A stretch of DNA of 64,000 nt from Sediminimonas qiaohouensis DSM 21189 (GTDB lineage Bacteria > Pseudomonadota > Alphaproteobacteria > Rhodobacterales > Rhodobacteraceae). The stretch is taken from contig NZ_AUIJ01000008.1 in NCBI RefSeq assembly GCF_000423645.1, positions 82,201 to 146,200 on the forward strand. The letters run 5' to 3'. Both the position numbers and the translations under genes were made by a program. Of this stretch, positions 42,147 to 51,492 are shown piece after piece. Position 1 is the stretch's first letter. Each line of letters begins with the position of its first letter. The notes below the pieces were generated by a model that was given only the letters and a program-made list of their open reading frames with translations, was not told the origin of the DNA and did not search any database.

Positions 42147-43136
42147 TCAGGCGTTCACTTCGACCACGACACGCCCGCGCACCTGTCCCTTGAGGATGTC
42201 CTCGCCCAAGCCGGGCAGATCCGACAAGGTCGCCGGCTGTACCATTGCCTCTAGTTTGTCCATCGGCAGATCGCGCGCGATCCGTTGCCAGGCGCGCAAG
42301 CGGTTGTCATAGGGCTGCATGACCGAATCGATGCCCAGAAGGTTCACCCCCCGCAGCAGGAACGGCACCACCGTCGCCGGGAGCGAGGCACCGCCCGCCA
42401 AGCCCACCGCCGCGACCGATGCGCCATATTTCATCTGGCCCAGAACCCGGGCCAGCATCGCGCCGCCGACCGCATCGACACAGCCGGTCCATTCCTCGGA
42501 TTCCAGCGGCCGTTTGACCGTCTCGGCCAGATCGGCGCGCGGCACGATCCGGCTCGCGCCCAGATCGCGCAGGTACGCCTCTTGCTCGGGGCGGCCTGTC
42601 ACCGCGGCCACCTCGTGCCCCAGATGTGCCAGGATCGCGGTTGCCACGCTGCCAACGCCGCCCGCGGCCCCCGTCACCAGGACCGGACCATGCCCGGGCT
42701 GCAACCCGTGATCCTCCAGCGCCATCACCGCCAGCATCGCGGTGAACCCCGCCGTGCCCACCGCCATCGCCTGCCGGGTATCCAGGCCCTCGGGCAGCGG
42801 CACCAGCCAATCGGCCTTGACGCGTGCCTTTTGCGAATAGCCGCCCCAATGCGCCTCACCCACACGCCAGCCGGTCAGCACCACCTTGTCGCCCGGCTTG
42901 TAGCGGTCATCGTCGCTTTGCTCGACGGTGCCGGCGAAATCGATGCCGGGCACGTGCGGATAGTGCCGCACCAACCCGCCGCCGGGCCCAAGGCACAGGC
43001 CGTCCTTGTAGTTCACCGTCGAATATTCCACCGCGACGGTCACATCGGCATGGGGCAGATCATCCAGCCCGATCTGCTTTACCCCGGCATGGGTGTTCCC
43101 GTCGTCATCCTTTTCCACGATCAGCGCGTTGAACAT
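42147..43136 (-). CDS. acuI: Acrylyl-CoA reductase AcuI
   Basis: 329 residues of the zinc-free medium-chain reductase family: YSTVNYKDGLCLGPGGGLVRHYPHVPGIDFAGTV, the NADPH loop VTGAAGGVGSVATAIL and GWRVGEAHWGGYSQ. AcuI reduces acryloyl-CoA to propionyl-CoA, detoxifying acrylate made from DMSP. Close linkage of acuI and dmdA is well known in roseobacters, and both occur here. It follows the DinB gene by 109 bases on the same strand. Confidence 0.88.
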   Translation of the reverse strand: MFNALIVEKDDDGNTHAGVKQIGLDDLPHADVTVAVEYSTVNYKDGLCLGPGGGLVRHYPHVPGIDFAGTVEQSDDDRYKPGDKVVLTGWRVGEAHWGGYSQKARVKADWLVPLPEGLDTRQAMAVGTAGFTAMLAVMALEDHGLQPGHGPVLVTGAAGGVGSVATAILAHLGHEVAAVTGRPEQEAYLRDLGASRIVPRADLAETVKRPLESEEWTGCVDAVGGAMLARVLGQMKYGASVAAVGLAGGASLPATVVPFLLRGVNLLGIDSVMQPYDNRLRAWQRIARDLPMDKLEAMVQPATLSDLPGLGEDILKGQVRGRVVVEVNA

Positions 43137-43245
43137 GCGATGGCTCTCCTGTGTCTGATGGTTAAGCGGCCCCCTGAGGCATGCGGGCGGGCCGGCCCTT
43201 GGTAATTGGTGTCACGGCTTTCGCCCCCCGGCAAGGGTCACGCTG

Positions 43246-43764
43246 TCACGCCTCGCCTGCGGGCATCAGGAACAGATCGCTCACCGGCGCGCCCTGCCCT
43301 GCCGCGGTCAGCATCGCGTGGATCTGCCCGCGGTGATGGGTCTGGTGGTTGAACATGTGCACCACGAGGTGCCCCACGGGCGCGGAAACCTCGCCCCCCT
43401 TGGCGCCCGAATACCACCGCATCTCGCCGATCAGGTCGATACTGCGCAGATTGCCGGCCCACAGCGCCATCCGCCTGTCCATGCGCAGCCGCTCGGCCCA
43501 CCACGCGTCCAGCGTCGGCGTCAGTGTCGCGCTTTCCGGCAGCTTCTGGTCGGGCGGCGAGCCGCCGTTGAACCGCGCCATCCACATCCTGTCGCCCCAT
43601 AGCAGGTGATTGGCGGTTCCCAGCACCGAGCCAAAGAACGCCCCCCGTTCCTGCCATAGCGCATCATGGTCCAGCCCCTGCATCGCCTCGTACATCTGGG
43701 CGTTCTGCCACGCGTTGTAGCGCGCCATGGTCTGACAATAATCCGGTGTGATCATCCCCGTCAT
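43246..43764 (-). CDS. DinB family protein
   Basis: About 172 residues; ATGs at 43764 and 43755 are both possible and an upstream one at 43845 is less likely. A four-helix DinB fold is indicated by ARYNAWQNAQMYEAM, the metal ligand in LGTANHLLWGDRMW and the paired histidines in HMFNHQTHHRGQIHAML. DinB-like proteins are metal-dependent thiol-transferase-like enzymes with varied substrates. It lies between dmdA and acuI, which are usually adjacent, so it may have joined the DMSP cluster. Confidence 0.8.
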   Translation of the reverse strand: MTGMITPDYCQTMARYNAWQNAQMYEAMQGLDHDALWQERGAFFGSVLGTANHLLWGDRMWMARFNGGSPPDQKLPESATLTPTLDAWWAERLRMDRRMALWAGNLRSIDLIGEMRWYSGAKGGEVSAPVGHLVVHMFNHQTHHRGQIHAMLTAAGQGAPVSDLFLMPAGEA

Positions 43765-43889
43765 CCCGATCGAAACAGCGTCTTGCGGGGCAGTGTAATG
43801 CCACCCCGCGCCAATCTCAATCAAGGGAAGGCGAGTGTCCGCCACACCGGCTCCCCGTGCAGGGGGGATGGCATGAAGAGGTGTTTGAC

Positions 43890-43938
43890 GAACGGAATCT
43901 TCAAAAGATTCCGTTCAAGAAAGTTTTGAACTTTCTTG
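43890..43938. terminator. Two tandem perfect hairpins after dmdA
   Basis: The first hairpin (43890-43916) has 12-bp arms and a CAA loop; the second (43916-43938) has 10-bp arms and a TTG loop. They share one base. They begin about 40 bases past the dmdA stop codon. AT-rich double hairpins of this kind probably end or stabilise the dmdA transcript. They may also be a dispersed intergenic repeat. Confidence 0.65.
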
Positions 43939-43979
43939 GTCGTCGTCCATTGCGGGGCCCTTTTGCCGGGTGGCATTCG

Positions 43980-45089
43980 CTAGGTCCAGAACGCCTCGTG
44001 CACCACCGCATGCCGGGTGCCGTCCGGTGCGATCGCCTGCAACCGCGTGCCCGCGTCCCAGTGGGTGATGCGCACCATGCCGATCGCGACATTGGTGCCG
44101 AAATCCGGCGACCACGCCGCCGAGCTTATGCGCCCGGCGTGCCGCCCGTCCGACATCAGCGGCCAGTACTCGTCGCAAACCGGCACCGCCGACCCGTCGA
44201 TGGAGATCGGGCGGATCTGCTGCACCGGCCCCTCCTTGGCCACCCTCAGCAGCGCATCGCGCCCGATGCAGCCAATCGCGCTTTGCGTGTTGCAAAATCG
44301 CCCCAGCCAGCATTCATGCGGCGTGTTGTCATCGGTCATGTCGTTGCCATAGGACAGCAGACCACCCTCGATCCGCTCGATCAGGTTCGGACCGCCCGCG
44401 TGCACATCCAGATCGGCACCCGCCTCCATCAGCGCATCCCAAAGCGGCATACCCATGTCGCTACCGTTGACGTAGATCTCGAATCCGCCCTGCTTGGAAT
44501 AGCCCGAGCGCGCGACCACCATGTCGCGGCCCCGGAAATCGAAATGGCCGAACCGGAAGAACCGGATGCCCCGCACCGCGTCGCCAAACACCCGCGCCAT
44601 CAACTCTTCGGCCTTTGGACCCTGCACCGCCAAGGGCGAGATGTCGGGCTCGTCCACCAGCACATCCAAGCGGTAGCCATACGCCAGCCCCTTGACCCAA
44701 TACAAAAGGTCGCTGTCCGCGATCGAGATCCACCACCGATCCTCGGCCAGCTTGACCGCCACGGGATCGTTCAGCATGCCGCCGGTCTCGTCCACGATGG
44801 GCACGTAGTAACACTGCCCCGGCCGCATCTGCCGCAAATCGCGGGGCGTCAGCATCTGCATCAGGCGGCCCGCGTCGGGGCCACGGATCTCGACCTGCCG
44901 CTCGCAGGCCACATCCCACAGTTGCACCGCCTCCTTGAGGTGGCGATAATCCTCCTCGACCGAGCGGAAAACCGTTGGCAGCAGCATGTGATTATAGACC
45001 GTGTACGCCTTGACGCCGGCGCGCTCGACGCCTTGGGAAAACGGGGTGCGGCGCAGGCGCCGCGACGGTGAAATCGCTTTCCTCAACAT
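43980..45089 (-). CDS. dmdA: Dimethylsulfoniopropionate demethylase DmdA
   Basis: 369 residues from the ATG at 45089, which has GGAG ten bases upstream. It belongs to the GcvT/aminomethyltransferase fold and shows features I associate with DmdA: SRRLRRTPFSQGVERAGVKAYTVYNHM, LKEAVQLWDVACERQVEI, YVPIVDETGGMLNDPVAVKL and SGLSKQGGFEIYV-like SGYSKQGGFEIYV. It transfers a methyl group from DMSP to tetrahydrofolate, giving methylmercaptopropionate. The link to acuI supports this over a glycine-cleavage T protein; no gcvH or gcvP is nearby. Confidence 0.87.
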   Translation of the reverse strand: MLRKAISPSRRLRRTPFSQGVERAGVKAYTVYNHMLLPTVFRSVEEDYRHLKEAVQLWDVACERQVEIRGPDAGRLMQMLTPRDLRQMRPGQCYYVPIVDETGGMLNDPVAVKLAEDRWWISIADSDLLYWVKGLAYGYRLDVLVDEPDISPLAVQGPKAEELMARVFGDAVRGIRFFRFGHFDFRGRDMVVARSGYSKQGGFEIYVNGSDMGMPLWDALMEAGADLDVHAGGPNLIERIEGGLLSYGNDMTDDNTPHECWLGRFCNTQSAIGCIGRDALLRVAKEGPVQQIRPISIDGSAVPVCDEYWPLMSDGRHAGRISSAAWSPDFGTNVAIGMVRITHWDAGTRLQAIAPDGTRHAVVHEAFWT

Positions 45090-45263
45090 CTTGGGGCAAC
45101 TCCAGACAAATCTCACCCGGCCAGGCCCGATCGCCCGCCCCCTCTTCCTGCCACGCCAAGCGGCGCCATGCCCGCCCATGTGCGACCAATTCGCGCCTGA
45201 TTTGACGCGCATCGGCTACCCAATTGCGCCCCCCCTTCACATCCGCCGCCTCCGCCCTTATCT

Positions 45264-45577
45264 ATGGGGTGTCCTTCGGGACTATGGACATAAACGCGCT
45301 CGTAATAAGCGGATCGGACCCGGGGGCGGTACCCGGCGGCTCCACCATAAACCCTCATTTGGGGACCATGGGGCCGAAACAGGATCGACGAACGTCTAAA
45401 GGGGTTAGCTTTGTCCCGGTGAGGTACCACCGTTATCGGTCCGAAACGTACAGTTGCAAATGACAACCGTGCTCCGGTGGCCGTTGCTGCGTAAGCAGTA
45501 ACCACACCGAAACTTAAGCCCAGTCCTCTAGCAAGGGCTGGCGGGGTTCGCAGGCACCTGGCAACAGAAGCCTGCAC
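45264..45577 (+). ncRNA. ssrA: Circularly permuted two-piece tmRNA
   Basis: The acceptor piece ends with CGGCTCC-A-CCA at 45337-45347; its T-arm is CCGGG-GGCGGTA-CCCGG. A 22-base spacer follows, then the coding piece starts at 45370 with GGGGCCG, which pairs with the acceptor strand. The tag frame at 45456-45494 reads ANDNRAPVAVAA then TAA. In alphaproteobacteria the gene is permuted in just this way and processed into two RNAs. It rescues stalled ribosomes and marks the products for ClpXP. The outer ends given are approximate; a hairpin at 45550-45576 probably closes the RNA. Confidence 0.92.
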
Positions 45578-45672
45578 TTTCATGTTTTCCCGCACATTTT
45601 TTCCGCACAGAGTCACCGACAAGTTACACGCCGGGGTTAACCTGTGCGCATGCGGCGCAACTCGGCGAGGCG

Positions 45673-46101
45673 ATGATGAGAAGGGCGGACATCCTGCGCG
45701 AGCGGTACTTGCGCGCATGGCAAAATGACGAGCCGGCCGCGATCGGGGATCTGTTTCACCCCGATGCCGCCGCCAGCGGGCTGGTGCCCGGCCTGCCCCT
45801 TGGGGCCGAGGAGTTCCGGCGTCTCATCGCCGCCATCCAGGACCTTGTCGAGCCACCGCGCATCACCATCGAGGAAACGGTCGAGCAAGGCGACTGGCTG
45901 GCCGGTTTCGCCTGCATGCACACCCGCCGCATCGACCGGCATCAGGATCTGAACGTGGGCGGCATGGTTGTTGCCCGGTTCGACGGCCCGGCAATCGTCG
46001 AGGCGTATAACAGCTTTGATTTCATTACCTTCTTCGAAGAGCTGGGCCTGCTTCCGGACGACACCGCCGCGCCGTGCCTGACAGGCAGGCGCCGGGCATG
46101 A
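45673..46101 (+). CDS. SnoaL/NTF2-like protein
   Basis: 142 residues with an alpha+beta cone pattern: ILRERYLRAWQNDEPAAIGDLFHPDAAASG at the start and FDGPAIVEAYNSFDFITFFEELGLLP at the end, as in polyketide-cyclase-like ester cyclases. The specific function is not known. ATG occurs at 45673 and 45676. It stands alone between tmRNA and sspB. Confidence 0.7.
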   Translation: MMRRADILRERYLRAWQNDEPAAIGDLFHPDAAASGLVPGLPLGAEEFRRLIAAIQDLVEPPRITIEETVEQGDWLAGFACMHTRRIDRHQDLNVGGMVVARFDGPAIVEAYNSFDFITFFEELGLLPDDTAAPCLTGRRRA

Positions 46102-46205
46102 CCCCGCACCGCGCCGGTTCCGCACGGTGGATTTTCCCCCGAGCACCCTTTTGTTTTCCTCCGAATCCCCTATGATCGGATCAATCAAAGGGGGATGAAA
46201 ACACC

Positions 46206-46676
46206 ATGAGCCGCACCATCGAATACGGCAACCTCATGCATGGCGCGATGCGCGGGCTGATCCGCACCGTTTTATCCGATGTCGCCGCCAATGGCCTGCC
46301 GGGTGCGCACCACTTTTTCATCACCTTCGACACCACCCACCCCGATGCGCAACTGGCCGATTGGCTGCGCTCGCGTTACCCCGACGAGATGACCGTGGTG
46401 ATCCAGAACTGGTTCGACGGGCTTGAAGTGACAGAGGACGGCTTTGCCATCACCCTCAATTTCGGCGACGCGCCCGAGCCGCTTTATATCCCGTTCGACG
46501 CGATCCGCACCTTCGTGGACCCCTCCGTCGAGTTCGGCTTGCGCTTTGAGTCGCACGAGGACGAGGACGAGGATGACACCCCCCCGCCCGGCGGCGACGA
46601 TCACCCGTCTGAGGACACCGCCGAGGACGAAGAGCACGATGCCGAGGTCGTCAGCCTCGACAGTTTCCGCAAGTAA
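46206..46676 (+). CDS. sspB: ClpXP adaptor SspB (alpha type)
   Basis: 156 residues. The tag-binding domain opens with IEYGNLMHGAMRGLIRTVLSDVAANGLPGAHHFFITFDT and includes YPDEMTVVIQNWFDGLEV and PLYIPFDAIRTFVDPSVEFGL. An acidic linker (about residues 118-145) leads to the ClpX-binding tail VVSLDSFRK. SspB carries ssrA-tagged proteins to ClpXP. In this window it lies about 600 bases from the tmRNA gene that makes those tags, a close functional pairing. A GGGGG-rich site precedes the ATG. Confidence 0.92.
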   Translation: MSRTIEYGNLMHGAMRGLIRTVLSDVAANGLPGAHHFFITFDTTHPDAQLADWLRSRYPDEMTVVIQNWFDGLEVTEDGFAITLNFGDAPEPLYIPFDAIRTFVDPSVEFGLRFESHEDEDEDDTPPPGGDDHPSEDTAEDEEHDAEVVSLDSFRK

Positions 46677-46764
46677 CGGGCGGGCGGAGCATTCAGACGG
46701 TGCTTTGTTGATCTTTCCCGCAACTGCGGTATGACAGGGCCAACCGTTTTCAGGAGGCCCGATC

Positions 46765-48159
46765 ATGACCCAAACCCGCACCGAAACCGATAGCTTTGGC
46801 CCCCTTGAGGTGCCCGCCGACAAGTATTGGGGCGCGCAAACGCAGCGTTCGCTCAAGAACTTCCCGATCGGCTGGGAGCGGCAGCCCATCGCCATCGTCC
46901 GGGCGCTTGGCGTCATCAAGCAAGCCTGCGCCGAGGCGAACAAGGCGCAGGGTACCCTGGATGCGCGCCTTGCCGACGCCATCATCACCGCCGCCTCGGA
47001 AGTGGTCGCAGGCACGCATGACGACAACTTCCCGCTGGTGGTGTGGCAGACCGGATCGGGCACCCAATCGAACATGAACGCCAACGAGGTGATCGCCAAC
47101 CGCGCCATCGAAATCCTCGGCGGCCAGATCGGTAGCAAGGACCCCGTGCACCCCAACGATCACTGCAACATGGGGCAATCCAGCAACGATACCTTCCCCA
47201 CCGCGATGCACATAGCAACCGCGATGACCGCGCGTGACGTGCTTTTGCCGGGGCTTGAGAAACTCCACGCCGCCCTTGACGCCAAGGTCAAGGAATTCGA
47301 CGGCATCATCAAGATCGGCCGCACCCACACGCAAGATGCCACGCCCCTCACCCTGGCGCAGGAATTTTCCGGCTACACCCACCAGGTGGCGATGGGCATC
47401 GCGCGCATCCATGATGCGTTGGGCCGCATTTACGAGCTGGCGCAGGGCGGCACCGCCGTGGGCACCGGCCTGAACACGCGCGTGGGCTGGGCCGAAACGG
47501 TGGCCGCCAACATGGCGCGCATCACCGGCCTGCCCTTTGTCACCGCCCCCAACAAGTTCGAGGCGCTGGCCGCCCATGACGCAATGGTGGAAATCTCGGG
47601 CGCGCTCAAGACCAACGCCGCCTCGCTGTTCAAGATCGCCAACGACATCCGGCTTCTGGGTTCGGGCCCGCGCTGCGGGTTGGGGGAACTGATCCTGCCA
47701 GAGAACGAGCCCGGCTCGTCGATCATGCCCGGCAAGGTTAACCCGACGCAGTGCGAGGCGCTGACGCAGGTCTGCGCGCATGTCATGGGCAACGACGCCG
47801 CCGTCGGCTTTGCCGGCAGCCAGGGCCATTTCGAACTGAACGTATACAAGCCGATGATGGCCTACAACGTGTTGCAATCCATGCAACTTCTGGGCGACGC
47901 GGCCTCGGCCTTCACCGACAATTTGGTGGTCGGGTTGCAGGCGGACGAGGACCGCATCGGCAAGCTGCTGCACGAGTCGCTGATGCTGGTCACGGCGCTG
48001 GCGCCCGAGATCGGCTATGACAACGCAACCAAGGTGGCCAAGACCGCGCACCGCAACGGCACCACCCTCAAGGAAGAGGCGATCAAGCTGGGCTTCGTCG
48101 ATGCCGAAACCTTCGAGCGCGTCGTGCGCCCCGAGCAGATGATCGGGCCCAAGGGATGA
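46765..48159 (+). CDS. fumC: Fumarate hydratase class II
   Basis: 464 residues with the class II signature [16 protein letters not shown] near residue 318 and [22 protein letters not shown] at the start; catalytic-site motifs [20 protein letters not shown] and [13 protein letters not shown] are intact. It converts fumarate to malate in the TCA cycle without an Fe-S cluster. GGAGG lies just before the start. Its stop overlaps the next gene by four bases. Confidence 0.95.
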   Translation: MTQTRTETDSFGPLEVPADKYWGAQTQRSLKNFPIGWERQPIAIVRALGVIKQACAEANKAQGTLDARLADAIITAASEVVAGTHDDNFPLVVWQTGSGTQSNMNANEVIANRAIEILGGQIGSKDPVHPNDHCNMGQSSNDTFPTAMHIATAMTARDVLLPGLEKLHAALDAKVKEFDGIIKIGRTHTQDATPLTLAQEFSGYTHQVAMGIARIHDALGRIYELAQGGTAVGTGLNTRVGWAETVAANMARITGLPFVTAPNKFEALAAHDAMVEISGALKTNAASLFKIANDIRLLGSGPRCGLGELILPENEPGSSIMPGKVNPTQCEALTQVCAHVMGNDAAVGFAGSQGHFELNVYKPMMAYNVLQSMQLLGDAASAFTDNLVVGLQADEDRIGKLLHESLMLVTALAPEIGYDNATKVAKTAHRNGTTLKEEAIKLGFVDAETFERVVRPEQMIGPKG

Positions 48160-48350
48160 GCCAGCCGGTGAACCTCAACAAGGTTCGCAAGGCGCGGGCG
48201 CGGGCGGACAAACGCGCCCGCGCCGATCAAAACGCCGCCAGCCATGGCCGCACCAAGGCCGAAAAATCCCGCGACCGCGCCGAGGCCGCAAAGGCGCAGC
48301 GCCACCTCGATCAGCACCGCCGCGACACCACGCCCGAGGGCGAAGCATGA
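48156..48350 (+). CDS. DUF4169 family small basic protein
   Basis: 64 residues, very rich in Arg, Lys and Ala ([37 protein letters not shown]). The pattern matches DUF4169, a small family found in alphaproteobacteria next to fumC. It overlaps fumC upstream and the ribbon-helix-helix gene downstream by four bases each. Its charge suggests nucleic-acid binding; no function is known. Confidence 0.85.
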   Translation: MSQPVNLNKVRKARARADKRARADQNAASHGRTKAEKSRDRAEAAKAQRHLDQHRRDTTPEGEA

Positions 48351-48571
48351 GCGCGCGGCCGGTCAAACGCTCGCTAACGCTGCGCGGCCACCGTACCAGC
48401 GTGTCGCTCGAGGATGAATTCTGGACCGCGTTCCGCCAGATCGCGGCGGAAAAGTCATTACCGATCAACGTATTGGCTGCCGAGATCGACGCGGCCCGCG
48501 CCCCCGACACCGGGCTGGCCTCGGCGATCCGGGTGTTCGTGCTGAGTCATTACCGCGCCCGCGCGGAGTGA
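48347..48571 (+). CDS. Ribbon-helix-helix domain protein
   Basis: 74 residues matching the RHH_4 family: PVKRSLTLRGHRTSVSLEDEFWTAFRQIAAEKSLPINVLAAEID, ending IRVFVLSHYRA. Such proteins bind DNA as dimers through the N-terminal strand. It is the third gene of the coupled fumC-DUF4169-RHH set. Whether it regulates fumC is not shown. Confidence 0.85.
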   Translation: MSARPVKRSLTLRGHRTSVSLEDEFWTAFRQIAAEKSLPINVLAAEIDAARAPDTGLASAIRVFVLSHYRARAE

Positions 48572-48705
48572 GCCGCGCATCGACGGGCTGCGGCGCAAGC
48601 TGGCAGCGCCGGGCGGGGGGTTGAGGGCAATCCAAGGCGCCCTTCTTGTCCCCAAACAAAAGGGCATGCACCCGCCCGGGACGCTGCGCGCCCCGGGGTA
48701 AAGAG

Positions 48706-49620
48706 TTACTCGGTCGGCGCGATCGCGGCCCGGAACTCCCGCCATTCCCCCTTGCTCATGCCGGAGGTCTCTTGCGTCACCTCCTCACCATTGAGCATCC
48801 GCCGAATACAATCAAGGGCTGTGGACGACAGCGTCGCGCCGCCCAGGCGGTAGTCCTCGAACGCGCGGTAGGCGGCTGGCACCCAGTCGCGGACCATCTC
48901 GCAGATCACGTCGGCATAGGCGCGGATCTCGTATTGCGCGTGCGCATCGGCGCGCAGGCGCAGGAAATGCAGCAGGTTGTGCAGGTCGGTCTTCCAGTAC
49001 CATTGCGTGTAGATGTTCGCCGGCAGGTTCATCCGCGCCAATTCGCGTGCCAGCCCGGCCTGCCCGTCTTGCGAGATCATCGTCTCGTAGCTGTCATAGG
49101 CGCGGCCTGCGTCCGTCTTGAGGATCTCAAGCACGCGCTCCGCCTCCGCCCCGGTCAGGGTGTCGCCTCGCCCCTGGTTGTTGGTGGTCGATTGCGCCGC
49201 TAGGTGCTCGGGCGCGGGGATATAAAACTCGCGGTCGAGGATCGAATAGCGCGCCGAGTATTCGTTCACGTTGGCGGTGCGGTGCCGGATCCATTGCCGC
49301 GCCACGAAGATCGGCAGCTTCACATGCAGCTTGATCTCGCACATCTCGAACGGCGTCGAATGCCAGTGCCGCATCAGGTAGCGGATCAGCCCCTCGTCGT
49401 TGCTAACGGATTTGGTGCCGCGCCCATAGCTCACGCGCGCGGCCTGGCAGATCGCCGCATCATCGCCCATGTAGTCGATCACCCGGACAAACCCGTGATC
49501 CAGCACCGGCTCGGCGGTATAAAGGCGCGCCTCAAGCCCCTCGGACACCGCGCGCAGCGTCTGCTGCGGATTACTGCGCTGGTCGTCGATTTCGGCTTGT
49601 TGTTCAGGGCTCAGCGGCAT
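48706..49620 (-). CDS. thyX: FAD-dependent thymidylate synthase ThyX
   Basis: 304 residues from the ATG at 49620, with AAAGGA eight bases upstream. The ThyX motif [15 protein letters not shown] is intact (pattern RHRx7-8S). It makes dTMP from dUMP with methylene-tetrahydrofolate and FADH2. It is longer than the minimal ThyX by an N-terminal stretch of about 60 residues, common in alphaproteobacteria. It stands alone and is divergent from the glyoxalase gene. Confidence 0.93.
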   Translation of the reverse strand: MPLSPEQQAEIDDQRSNPQQTLRAVSEGLEARLYTAEPVLDHGFVRVIDYMGDDAAICQAARVSYGRGTKSVSNDEGLIRYLMRHWHSTPFEMCEIKLHVKLPIFVARQWIRHRTANVNEYSARYSILDREFYIPAPEHLAAQSTTNNQGRGDTLTGAEAERVLEILKTDAGRAYDSYETMISQDGQAGLARELARMNLPANIYTQWYWKTDLHNLLHFLRLRADAHAQYEIRAYADVICEMVRDWVPAAYRAFEDYRLGGATLSSTALDCIRRMLNGEEVTQETSGMSKGEWREFRAAIAPTE

Positions 49621-49761
49621 CGCGGTTTTCCTTTCGTGCTCGAGTCGCCGCAACTATAGCGCCCCGCCCCGCCATGCGCCACGCCCGCCTTGCGCCCGGG
49701 GGTAGACAGCACCGCCAATCCGCCTATCGTGTGCCCAAATCGCAATGAGAGGAGCCGCAAC

Positions 49762-50190
49762 ATGAAGATCCGCTATTTGCACACCATGGTCCGGGTCAAG
49801 GACCTTGAGAAAACGATGGCCTTCTTTTCCCTGCTCGGGCTTGAGGAAACCCGCCGCCACGATAGCGAACAGGGCCGCTTTTCGCTGATCTTCATGGCGC
49901 CGCCGGGGCAGCCCGAATGCCCGGTCGAGCTGACATGGAACTGGGACGGCGACGATGCCCTGCCCAGCGACAGCCGCCATTTCGGGCACCTCGCCTACGA
50001 GGTCGAGGATATCCACGCCATGTGCCAGCACCTGATGGATAACGGCGTGACCATCAACCGCCCCCCGCGCGACGGGCGCATGGCCTTTGTCCGCAGCCCC
50101 GACAACATCTCGGTCGAGTTGCTGCAAATGGGCGAGGCGCTTGAGCCGATCGAGCCATGGGTGAGCATGGAAAGCACTGGCCACTGGTAA
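49762..50190 (+). CDS. gloA: Glyoxalase I (lactoylglutathione lyase) family
   Basis: 142 residues from the ATG at 49762, after GAGAGGAG. The four metal ligands of GloA are present: His7 (RYLHTM), Glu in CPVELTWNWD, His in FGHLAYEV and Glu in ISVELLQ. It converts the methylglyoxal-glutathione adduct to lactoylglutathione. The C-terminal tail is slightly longer than in E. coli. The gene is convergent with the MarR-type regulator. Confidence 0.87.
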   Translation: MKIRYLHTMVRVKDLEKTMAFFSLLGLEETRRHDSEQGRFSLIFMAPPGQPECPVELTWNWDGDDALPSDSRHFGHLAYEVEDIHAMCQHLMDNGVTINRPPRDGRMAFVRSPDNISVELLQMGEALEPIEPWVSMESTGHW

Positions 50191-50211
50191 GCGCGCACGC
50201 GCACGCGTGCC

Positions 50212-50709
50212 CTAATAAATATAGCGAATCTGGTCGGTCCAGTAGCGTTCGACCCGGCGCAGGGCATGGGTGATCTGTTCCATGCCCGCCATGTCCATCA
50301 CGCCGCGATCTTCCAGGCCCGTGGCATGGCGGGCAAAGAGGGTCGACACCGCGGCACTGATGGCGCGGCCCTTGGCGGTTAGGCGCACCCGCACCGCGCG
50401 GCGGTCAATCTCGCAGCGCTGATGGTGCATATAGCCCGTCTCGACCAGCTTCTTGAGGTTGTAGCTGACGTTGCTGCCCTGGTAGTAGCCGCGCGACTTC
50501 AGCTCCCCCGCCGTCACCTCGTTCTCGCCGATATTGAACAGCAACAGCGCCTGAACCGCGTTGATGTCCAGGATGCCAAGGCGTTCGAACTCGTCCTTGA
50601 TCACGTCCAGAAGCAGCCGGTGCAATCGCTCCACCAGCGTCAGCGCCTCCAGGTATCCGGTCATGAACCCGGCGCTTTCCTGCTGGGGAACTGTGCTGTG
50701 CATGCTCAT
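50212..50709 (-). CDS. ldtR: MarR-type regulator, LdtR-like
   Basis: 165 residues with a winged helix: INAVQALLLFNIGENEVTAGELKSRGYYQGSNVSYNLKKLVETGYM and RRAVRVRLTAKG. The GYYQGSNVSYN recognition helix fits the LdtR group of alphaproteobacteria, which controls L,D-transpeptidase genes and stress tolerance. No such transpeptidase gene is in the window, so the targets lie elsewhere. An AT-richer leader of about 85 bases separates it from sdhE. Confidence 0.78.
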   Translation of the reverse strand: MSMHSTVPQQESAGFMTGYLEALTLVERLHRLLLDVIKDEFERLGILDINAVQALLLFNIGENEVTAGELKSRGYYQGSNVSYNLKKLVETGYMHHQRCEIDRRAVRVRLTAKGRAISAAVSTLFARHATGLEDRGVMDMAGMEQITHALRRVERYWTDQIRYIY

Positions 50710-50795
50710 TGAAACCTCCGTCTGTTGCAGCTCGGGACAGAGGATGTCGGCAAATACCGAAAAATCCGTTAAACGCTATCGTAAATCTTGCCGGT

Positions 50796-51086
50796 TTAGC
50801 GGCCCGCGTCGACGGAGGCGCGGATTTCCCCCACGATCGCGTCGAAATCGCCGGGCGGCGCGGCCTGCCCGGTGACCCATTGATAAAGGTCCTGATCGTT
50901 TTGTTCGAGCAGCGCCTCGTACGCGTCCAGCGCCCGCGCATCCATCGCGCCCAGCGCCTCGTCGGCAAAGCGCGACAGGATGATATCCATTTCCTTAATG
51001 CCCCGCCGCATCGAGCGCATTTTCAACCGCTTGAGCCGCGTCTCGCGCGGCTCACCGGCCTCGGCATCTCTTGCCGCCTCACTCAC
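50796..51086 (-). CDS. sdhE: Succinate dehydrogenase flavinylation factor SdhE
   Basis: About 96 residues from a GTG at 51086, overlapping the end of the XRE gene; the frame is open further upstream, and the start is not certain. The family motif RGxxE is seen in RSMRRGIKEMDIILSRFA, followed by LDAYEALLEQNDQDLYQWVTG. SdhE helps attach FAD to SdhA. The succinate dehydrogenase genes are not nearby. Confidence 0.87.
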   Translation of the reverse strand: MSEAARDAEAGEPRETRLKRLKMRSMRRGIKEMDIILSRFADEALGAMDARALDAYEALLEQNDQDLYQWVTGQAAPPGDFDAIVGEIRASVDAGR

Positions 51087-51477
51087 CCTTGAGCCTCGCT
51101 CGCAGCTTTTTCTCAAGCCGGCCCAGACGATCGACCGAAGTGTTGATCTGCGTCTTAACATCGCGCAATTCGACCAGCAGCGCGTTGATGTCCGGCGACA
51201 GCTCTTCCTCTTCCTCGGGGTGGGACAAACCGCCCTCGCCCTCGCCCGTCAGCAGCCAGACGATCGACACATTCAGCAGCCCCGCCATCATCGACAGCTT
51301 GTTGGCGCGCGGTTCTGACAGGTCCTCTTCCCAGCCCCGCACCGTGGGAAGCTTCACCCCCAAACGCTTGGCCAGTTGCTTTTGCGTCATGCCCGCGGCC
51401 TCGCGCGCGGCCGCGACGCGGTCGCCGAATGTGGCCGTGTCGGCCCCGTACCAATCGGTTACTGTATCTGACACCAT
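51079..51477 (-). CDS. XRE-family transcriptional regulator
   Basis: 132 residues from the ATG at 51477, which has GGAG five bases upstream. The helix-turn-helix is clear (FGDRVAAAREAAGMTQKQLAKRLGVKLPTVRGWEE). A short hydrophobic stretch (VSIVWLLTG) and an acidic then coiled C-terminus follow, perhaps for dimerisation. A perfect 18-bp palindrome lies 16 bases upstream and is probably its own operator. It overlaps the sdhE start by eight bases. Confidence 0.85.
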   Translation of the reverse strand: MVSDTVTDWYGADTATFGDRVAAAREAAGMTQKQLAKRLGVKLPTVRGWEEDLSEPRANKLSMMAGLLNVSIVWLLTGEGEGGLSHPEEEEELSPDINALLVELRDVKTQINTSVDRLGRLEKKLRARLKGE

Positions 51478-51492
51478 GTTTCTCCGTTCCCG

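Noticed and set aside
43980..45089. Glycine-cleavage T protein instead of DmdA
   Set aside because: The N-terminal and central motifs fit DmdA, acuI is close by, and no gcvH or gcvP is present. A phylogeny would settle it.
46750..48051. 433-residue minus-strand frame
   Set aside because: Antisense shadow of fumC.
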